Shown one piece after another: positions 57,540 through 64,000 of a DNA stretch of 64,000 nucleotides. The translations under genes and the position numbers were made by a program. The notes under the pieces were generated by a model. It searched no databases and had not been told where the DNA came from. It saw only the letters and a list, made by a program, of their open reading frames with translations. The DNA lies in contig JAVYIG010004974.1 in the NCBI GenBank assembly GCA_035222895.1, positions 75,001-139,000 on the forward strand, read 5' to 3'. Positions within the stretch are counted from its first letter, which is position 1. The number at the start of each line of letters is the position of its first letter. The stretch is from Strongylocentrotus droebachiensis. Its lineage: Eukaryota > Echinodermata > Echinoidea > Camarodonta > Strongylocentrotidae.

Positions 57540-59480
57540 AAGTTGCAAATCAAACAAACAACACAAACCAAATCCAAAATGCTCTACCTATAGAGTACCG
57601 AAGACATTATAAAAATGTATTTTTACTAGAATTCCCCAATTTGAACTTCATTTAGACTACCGGTTTACCGAAAGAGCATCAACAAAATTGTCCAAATGAA
57701 ATGTTGAGAAACAGGCAATTGAATATGCTAAGAATTATCTGAGATATGACCATCCAAATAAATAGATTTCAATAGGAAATCACTATCATTTTGTTCTGGT
57801 TTGTAATTAAATATTATGATATTCAGTACTGAATGAACGCCAACAATTACCAACATTAACAATGACACTAGGCCTACGCACAGATGAGCACATGGGACCG
57901 TTGTACAATTTTTAAGTATAGACTACGACTACGTATCTTTATTTCGTTAATGTTCACAAGAAAGACACATCATCTTTATTATCAGACACTTTCTTCTGAT
58001 CGTTCTCTCTCACATCAATATGTATTCATTAATACAATTTAAATGTTAAACAATAAATAATGAACATACGGTTCACACCTCTGCACTCTCTCCAAAGATA
58101 TCGTCTAAAGTGCGTCGGCACAAAACGTCCAATCAAAAAGGAAAAATAAAATTTTGCATAATCTCGTTGCAAGTTTATTATTTGACTTTACAACCAAGAT
58201 ATCCGTAACCACATTTACAGTAACACCAAGAGGTAATCAAACTAACCATGGAATCATAATAACATCAGATAATATTTGTAATATTTATAAATACATTAAT
58301 AAAGGCAACAATATTTTGAAGTAATTATAAATTTATAGTAAAGCAAGGCTTGTGAGATATGGCCCCACAGGAATAACACATACATGTGTGCTATAGTATA
58401 CACAGGGTGATCCTGGACAATAAAAGCAAGCGCTTTCTTTGTAAATTACTCAATAATTCCAACTTATTACTAATAGAAATAACCCTTTTTCTATATTCAT
58501 GGAATCCGATGACCAGGGTAATAATGTTCCGCGCCTAGAAACAAAGTTTTAGGCGCATTATAATTATTTATATTATTATTATTCATAACACACGAACATA
58601 ATGTACCGTACAACAATTCCTGTATCTCATAGATAGGCCGAAATGTTAAAGGTAATACAAAGTTTTGGTATGGGGTCATGAATTTGGTTCAAATGAACAT
58701 ATTGGAAGCATATTATGATCCTACAATATTCAGTGATCGTTGTCGCGGTCGAAATCGACTCTTAAGTTATGAAATTGTAAATAATAAACACTTTATGTTG
58801 AATAGCTCCCTCTCAAGGTCAGGATATTAATTAAGCTATAAAACAATGTTTATTGACTAAAATCGACCGATTAGCTATTCCCGTTCGGAAATTATATACC
58901 ACAACTACATACTCTGAGATTTTCATGGTCACAGCTAACATTGTACGGCCGTAGGAGCTATTTGAAATTTATCAAAATTTACCGGGAGCACCGGTAAATC
59001 TTCATATTCAATTTTTCTCGAAAGCAGAAGTGTTTAAAGGGCTAAACTTTCTGGTGTTTTTAATACATCCACAGGGGCATCCAAATATATCAAAATTGTA
59101 AAGAATCACTATCCAACCATTTTTCAAAATTTCCCAAAACTTTGTAATACCTTTAATAGCAGTGTCAGAAACTCAGAAACCCAGTGTCAAAAATAAGCGA
59201 GTGTCTGCTAGCTACATTTAGTTCATTATGATTTTTAAAGGAAAGGAAATGATTTGTATATATTGGATTATTGGAAATAAACGTTACTTAAAATGTCATA
59301 TTTTCATTGAAACGCTAATCATGATTGCAGGGTCGGAATGCCGACTCGGAGCAGGCACATTTTGTAATGGGTAAAATTGTTCAAATCACCATTAATTTAT
59401 TCAAACGCATGATCCATCGATCATTTCATTTTTCTGAAACAAAATGTTAGTGCACCTCACCTCACTGCCCCCTGCCCCCA
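57540..59480. other. AT-rich region, no gene; one SINE tail
   Basis: At 58495-58590 the blocks CCGATGACCAGGGTAATAAT, TTTTAGGCGCATTATAA and ATTATTATT mark a SINE 3' end. Nothing else is recognised. Confidence 0.5.
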
Positions 59481-59491
59481 TCAGTCATGTG

Positions 59492-61279
59492 CAGAGGCGG
59501 CGGAGCGACTTCAAAAGTGGGGGGGGGGGGCACCAACAAAAAAGGGCACTTTCTGGGAAAAAAGGGCACCTAAAAAGGGAAATCTCAAAGCGAAAATAAA
59601 CAATTTTTAGACATTGGTATATACCCCTAAAATTTGATTACATTATCAGGGATGATTTCAATATTTGTTTCTCTTTATACATCGTATAAAATATTGCTTT
59701 TTAAAGCATCGTACCTTGCAGTTGGGTGTGATAATCGAAAAAATCATGTGCGAGCGAGGAAAAATATAAGATTTGTGAGGTCACAGTGCGAAAAATACAT
59801 CTTATAAAGAGGAAAAAACCAATCCTCATCGGGTTATAAATAAGCACATTTTCATAACAGCAAACTGAAAAGACCTTTGATAAGTAACATAACTACGGTA
59901 TAACATCTATAAATGTGAGCGAGCGTAGCGAGCGAGCTTTGGGAGATATTGCTCTTAGTCGCTTGAAATTAGGCGCACGTTTAATGATGAGAGGAAAGGG
60001 GGGACACTTATCGAAGGGATAAGACACTTATTAGAAAATAAAAGGAGCACGTGTCAAAGTACAAAGGGTTATTATCAGAGGTGAAAATGGTGCACTCACC
60101 AGGGATGTAAAGGCACTTATGAGAATGGAAATTGGGCATTTGTCGACGGAAAAGAGGCAACCATCAGATTTTAATAGGGGCATTTATGAAAAATGGATAA
60201 GTTCCTCATAAGAAAGGAAAAGGGGCACGTATCATTTTAAAAAAATGTTAATTATCAGAGGTGAAAAGGGGCACTTATCGCACCTGAAAAGGGGCAAACA
60301 CCATATATGAAAGAGGCACTTATGAGAATGAAAGAGGGGCACTAATAATAAAGGGAAATGTGCATTTGTTGAAAGAAAAGGAACACCGATCAGATTTTGA
60401 TAGGGGCATTTATTGGAGGTGAAAGGGGGCTTTTATGAAAAGCGGAAATTATGAAGGAAAAAGAGCATTTATTAGGAAGGAAAAGGGGCACGTGTCAAAA
60501 TAAAAGGGGTGTTATTAGAGATGAAAAGAGCACTTATCATGAGGAAAAGGGGGCACTTGTCAAAATAAAACGATTGTCTCTCAGAATTGAATAGGGTCAT
60601 TTACCAGACATGAAAAGGAGCACTAGTAGGAGAATGAAAAAGGACTATTTTCATAGGTGAAAAGGGGCATTTATGAAAAGGCGAAGGCCTCTTTGTTAAA
60701 TGGGGGCACTTATCATAAGGAAAAGGGGCACTTATTAGAAAGGAAAGGGGGCACATGTGAAAATATAAGGTGCGCTTATCCGAGTTAAAAAGAGGTAGTT
60801 ATTAAAAGGGAAAGGGGCACTTCTTACAAAGGAAAAGGGGCAATTGTCAAAGTAAAAGGGGCACCTCTAAGATTTGAATAGGGCAATTATCAGAGGTGAA
60901 GGAGGCGCTTAACAAAAGAGAAAAGGGGCGCTTCTCGTATCCGAAAAGAGGCACTTACTAGAGATTAAAAAGGGCACTTATGAGAATGGAAAAGAGACAA
61001 TTATTGCAAAGGAAACTGGGAACTTGTCTGAGAAAAGAGGTACGTGTCAAAATAAAAGGGGCACATATCAGAGGTGGAAAGGAGAGGGGGCACTTTTAAA
61101 AATTAACAGGGGCACATATCAAAGTAATAGGGGCACTTTTTATGTAAAAAGGGGCGCTTCTTACAAAGTTAAGGGGGCACTTTTCCCATGGAAAAAGGGG
61201 CACTTTTTGGGTACTTGAAAAAGTGGGGGGGGGGCACTGTGCCCCCCTGCCCCCCCCCCCCCCGGCTTCACCACCTCTG
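59492..61279 (+). mobile_element. hAT-like non-autonomous element packed with GGGGCACTTATC-type repeats
   Basis: Ends CAGAGGCGGCGGAGCGACTT and CGGCTTCACCACCTCTG are inverted with mismatches. GTCATGTG lies directly on both sides (59484-59491 and 61280-61287). The interior (about 59990-61220) is dozens of degenerate 15-30 bp units around AAAAGGGGCACTTATC. Near 59740-59940 are GAGCGAGCGTAGCGAGCGAGC and AAGATTTGTGAGGTCACAGTG, also found inverted at 29410-29560. No transposase is encoded. Confidence 0.85.
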
Positions 61280-61489
61280 GTCATGTGTGATCCATTCATT
61301 ATGATCTATGAGCTTTTAAATAATGTGTGTGTTTAAAAATTATTATCGATTCATTTCCTACCTTTTGAAATCTATAGGCCTATTAATTACGTAGTAGCAT
61401 TCCACTCATTTCAGTTCGGACAATTAGGTTCACTGTCGCTTCAGGCTGTCTGTAATCAGCCGTGCGTGAGTTATTAGTGATGACGTTTG

Positions 61490-61520
61490 TTTGTTTGTTT
61501 GTTTGTTTTTGTTTTTTTTG
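61490..61520. repeat. (GTTT)n tract
   Basis: GTTTGTTTGTTTGTTTGTTT followed by a T-rich run. Confidence 0.8.
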
Positions 61521-62011
61521 TCTTTTGGTATTCATACACTAATACAAAAATGATGAAGAAGAGAAGTTTAATAATTAAATCGAACAGTTTTTGTTAGGGT
61601 AACGAATTTTCGACGTACCTTACGTCTTTGTCAAAGGATACGCATGTCACACATAATACGCACACACCACACACACCCGCGCGCTCGCAACCCACGCACA
61701 TCTCCACACAAAATATATAACTATTTTACAACCAGTCAATGGTATCAATATAATTTAAAAAATTATTAAAAATATAAAGCCATCAAGAATAAACGCATTA
61801 CTCATAGGATGTTAACAATTAGGTTTGAAATTAAGTTTAAAATTAAGTTTAAAAGCTCTTTTTTCCAAAGTATGATTGATGGTTTTACAATAAAATGAGT
61901 TCCAAAACTTTGGTCCAGTACATACTGGCGGATTAGGAGTAGATAATAGTGTGTACTTTCATGGGGTAAGTGTAATACTGAAGCCTGTCTTTAGTACCCC
62001 TTTTCATGGTA

Positions 62012-62325
62012 AAAATGTCAGAGGTAATAATGTCAGAGGTAAAAATGTCAGAGGTAAAAATGTCAGAGGATAAAATGTCAGAGGTAAAAATGTCAGAGGA
62101 TAAAATGTCAAAGGTAAAAATGTAAATGCTAAAATTGTCAGAAGTAATAATGTCAGAGGTGAAAATATCAGAGGACTGGTAATTATTTCAGGCCTACAAA
62201 AAAAAATGTCGAGGTAAAAATATTGATCTTTTAACTCTGACATTATTACCTCTGACACTTTTTCCTCTAACATTTTTTCGTCTCACATTTTTTTCCTCTG
62301 CCATTTTTACCTCTGACATTATTAC
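62012..62325. repeat. AATGTCAGAGGTAAA minisatellite with an inverted arm
   Basis: About eleven 14-15-bp units (AATGTCAGAGGTAAA) run from 62012 to 62220, followed by four or five units in the opposite orientation (TTACCTCTGACATT) to 62325, so the array can fold back on itself. Confidence 0.9.
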
Positions 62326-62889
62326 AATAAATCCCTTTCACTACCCCTTATCAAACTTAAAAGAACACTTTCAAGGATCTCGGGTTAATTGAATAGGTGT
62401 CAGCCAGGTAACGTAGTCAAATCGAAAGAAACGAAGGTGAGTTACAAACAAATAATACTAATAACAACAAATTAGTTCAATAGCTCCTCTTACAAAAACT
62501 TCAGGCTTAAAAAGTACGAGCCACCAGCGCATGCTGGTTGCCTGTAAGTATGAAGTATTTTGAAGTTCAGCCAGAGATTAACAGTAAAATCAGATAACGT
62601 AGACCTGGGATAATTTTCAAGGGTTTGATTGCAATTATACGACTGATAAGCGCATCATGACTTGTGGATGATCTTGATGGTCGACGATGGTGATGATTAT
62701 TTTATTTATTTCATTTATTTATTAATTTCACTTCTTTATTCAGGGTAGTCTGTTCAGTATACAAAAATAAAAACCTGGTCTTCCACAGAGCCCTGATTAT
62801 AAAAACAGCACATGAAAAATACATAAATTACAATTAGAACTGTACAATATCAAATTATAACATTTAACACAATGTATGCATGGTTTAGA

Positions 62890-63640
62890 GAATGATAAAA
62901 ATCAACTATGAAAATAAGTTAAACAAAAACATGGGATTACACACACACACAAAAGTTAATTAATGAAATTGGAAGCATTGTATGGTAATGGAGTCAAGTA
63001 ACATGACAAAAACTGAATCATAATAGATAATAATGATAAAATCAACTATGAAAATAAGTTAAACAAAAACATGAGAATACATTAACTGCAGGCGCGTACG
63101 CAGGGGGGGGGGGGGGGGGGGTGGGGGGGGGGGTTGGGGGGTCTAACCCCCCCCCCCCCTTTGGTAATTTTATGTATGTAAACCCCCCTAAAAAAACCTA
63201 ACCCCCCCCTTTTATTTTTATTTTTATTTTTTTATTTAAAAAATAAAAAAAATTAAAAAAATTATTCCCACGACCGACCTAAAAAAGGTGACCTTACCCC
63301 CCCCCCCCCCCCAACTGAGCAAAATGTCAAATTTCCAAATTCGAGACCAAAAAAAATAAAAAAGTGAAAAAAGTGTCCTCTTACCCCCCCTCCCCCCCCC
63401 CCCCCCCCGCTTATTCAGCGGTTGGCTGAGTCGTTGCGATTTTTTCGGACCGATTTATAAATGTTAAAACCCCCCCCCCCCCCCCTTGAAAAAATCCTAC
63501 GTACGCGCCTGATTAACTGACTATAATATTGCACAAAAGAACAGCAGTTAATTAATGATAATTGTAAGCATTGTATGGTAATGGAGTCAAGTTACATGAT
63601 AAAAAACTGAATCAAAAAAGATAATGATAAAAATTAATTA
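62890..63640. repeat. ~150-bp tandem repeat, second unit split by a MITE
   Basis: AATGATAAAAATCAACTATG, AAAATAAGTTAAACAAAAACATG, GCATTGTATGGTAATGGAGTCAAGT and a CATGA..AAACTGAATCA block occur at 62893-63030 and again, split by the 63089-63511 element, at 63042-63620. A third unit begins at 63622. Confidence 0.8.
63089..63511. mobile_element. hAT-like MITE with perfect 8-bp target duplication
   Basis: Ends CAGGCGCGTACGCAGG and CCTACGTACGCGCCTG are inverted with one mismatch. ATTAACTG lies directly on both sides (63081-63088 and 63512-63519). The 423-bp interior is long G and C tracts separated by AT-rich spacers; no coding potential. Confidence 0.9.
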
Positions 63641-63679
63641 TGCACAATGAGAACCGTAGTATGAGAGAATTTCTTGATG

Positions 63680-63840
63680 GTGATGGACTTGATGGTTAAG
63701 ATGATTTTGATGTTGATAATTATTATGATGATGATTATTACGATAGTGATGATGGTGATTATAATGATGATTATGATGATGATGATCTTGATGATGATAA
63801 TGATGATGATAATGATGGTTATGATGATGATAAGAGACAA
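63680..63840. repeat. (GAT)n-rich microsatellite
   Basis: Degenerate GATGATGAT with ATT and GGT interruptions; the Met/Ile-rich, Ile-rich and His-rich open frames over it are artefacts. Confidence 0.9.
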
Positions 63841-64000
63841 TATGATGCGGGTGGCTTGTCCACCCCACCTGATAGTCGAGCAACCATTTATCTTACATTC
63901 TTATATATTGTATAAAGAATACTTTAATGACGAAATAACATATTTACCTGATAATAGTGTTATTTATTTCTCACATTCGTTGCTCGGTTGCAAATTTTAG

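Noticed and set aside
63634-64000. Met/Ile-, Ile- and His-rich frames at the right end
   Set aside because: They are translations of a (GAT)n microsatellite.

Overview
The window looks like nuclear DNA of a marine invertebrate deuterostome, most likely an echinoderm (a sea urchin is my best guess). The evidence is small exons with GT-AG introns, AT-rich sequence, many (AG)n and (AT)n arrays, poly-G/poly-C runs every few kilobases, tRNA-derived SINEs, CR1/L2-type LINE debris, a Penelope-like fragment and many foldback elements. The species call is inference; there is no rRNA or mitochondrial marker. I did not recognise a functional tRNA gene, only tRNA-derived SINEs.

Three genes can be rebuilt exon by exon with matching intron phases, and a fourth is partial. 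(1) At 583-3643 (+) is a secreted pancreatic-lipase-family enzyme with an intact Ser/Asp/His triad, an unusually short lid and no PLAT domain; its signal-peptide exon is uncertain. (2) At 22932-14518 (-) is a single-pass type I receptor with a signal peptide, two Ig domains, one transmembrane helix and a long cytoplasmic tail. Its extracellular exons are phase 1-1 and its tail exons phase 0-0. Two tail exons are a recent tandem duplication in which the coding part looks more diverged than the introns. (3) At 55040-34999 (-) is a complete 11-exon EIF2B2 gene (eIF2B beta, predicted 357 aa). (4) Inside the 10-kb intron 8 of EIF2B2, on the opposite strand (39711-41476), is a short gene with a zinc-finger-like motif whose four exons join in frame.

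The remaining sequence is mostly mobile and repetitive DNA. 4-14 kb holds microsatellites, a GGATAAATT minisatellite and a foldback copy. 23.8-30.9 kb, upstream of the receptor, is a cluster of diverged direct duplications. 28.7-29.8 kb and 59.5-61.3 kb are oppositely oriented copies of an element filled with degenerate AAGGGGCACTTATC-type units; the second has hAT-like ends and a perfect 8-bp target duplication. Other elements with clear ends are 21140-21273 and 63089-63511 (8-bp duplications), 28239-28376 (TA-flanked), 36570-36884 and 50047-50240 (TTAA-ended). EIF2B2 introns host SINEs, a deleted LINE sharing its 3' tail with the SINEs, a Penelope-like 3' end with a promoter-bearing terminal repeat, and an interstitial telomeric array. 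56.9-57.5 kb holds a decayed ORF1 (gag-like) of a non-LTR element.
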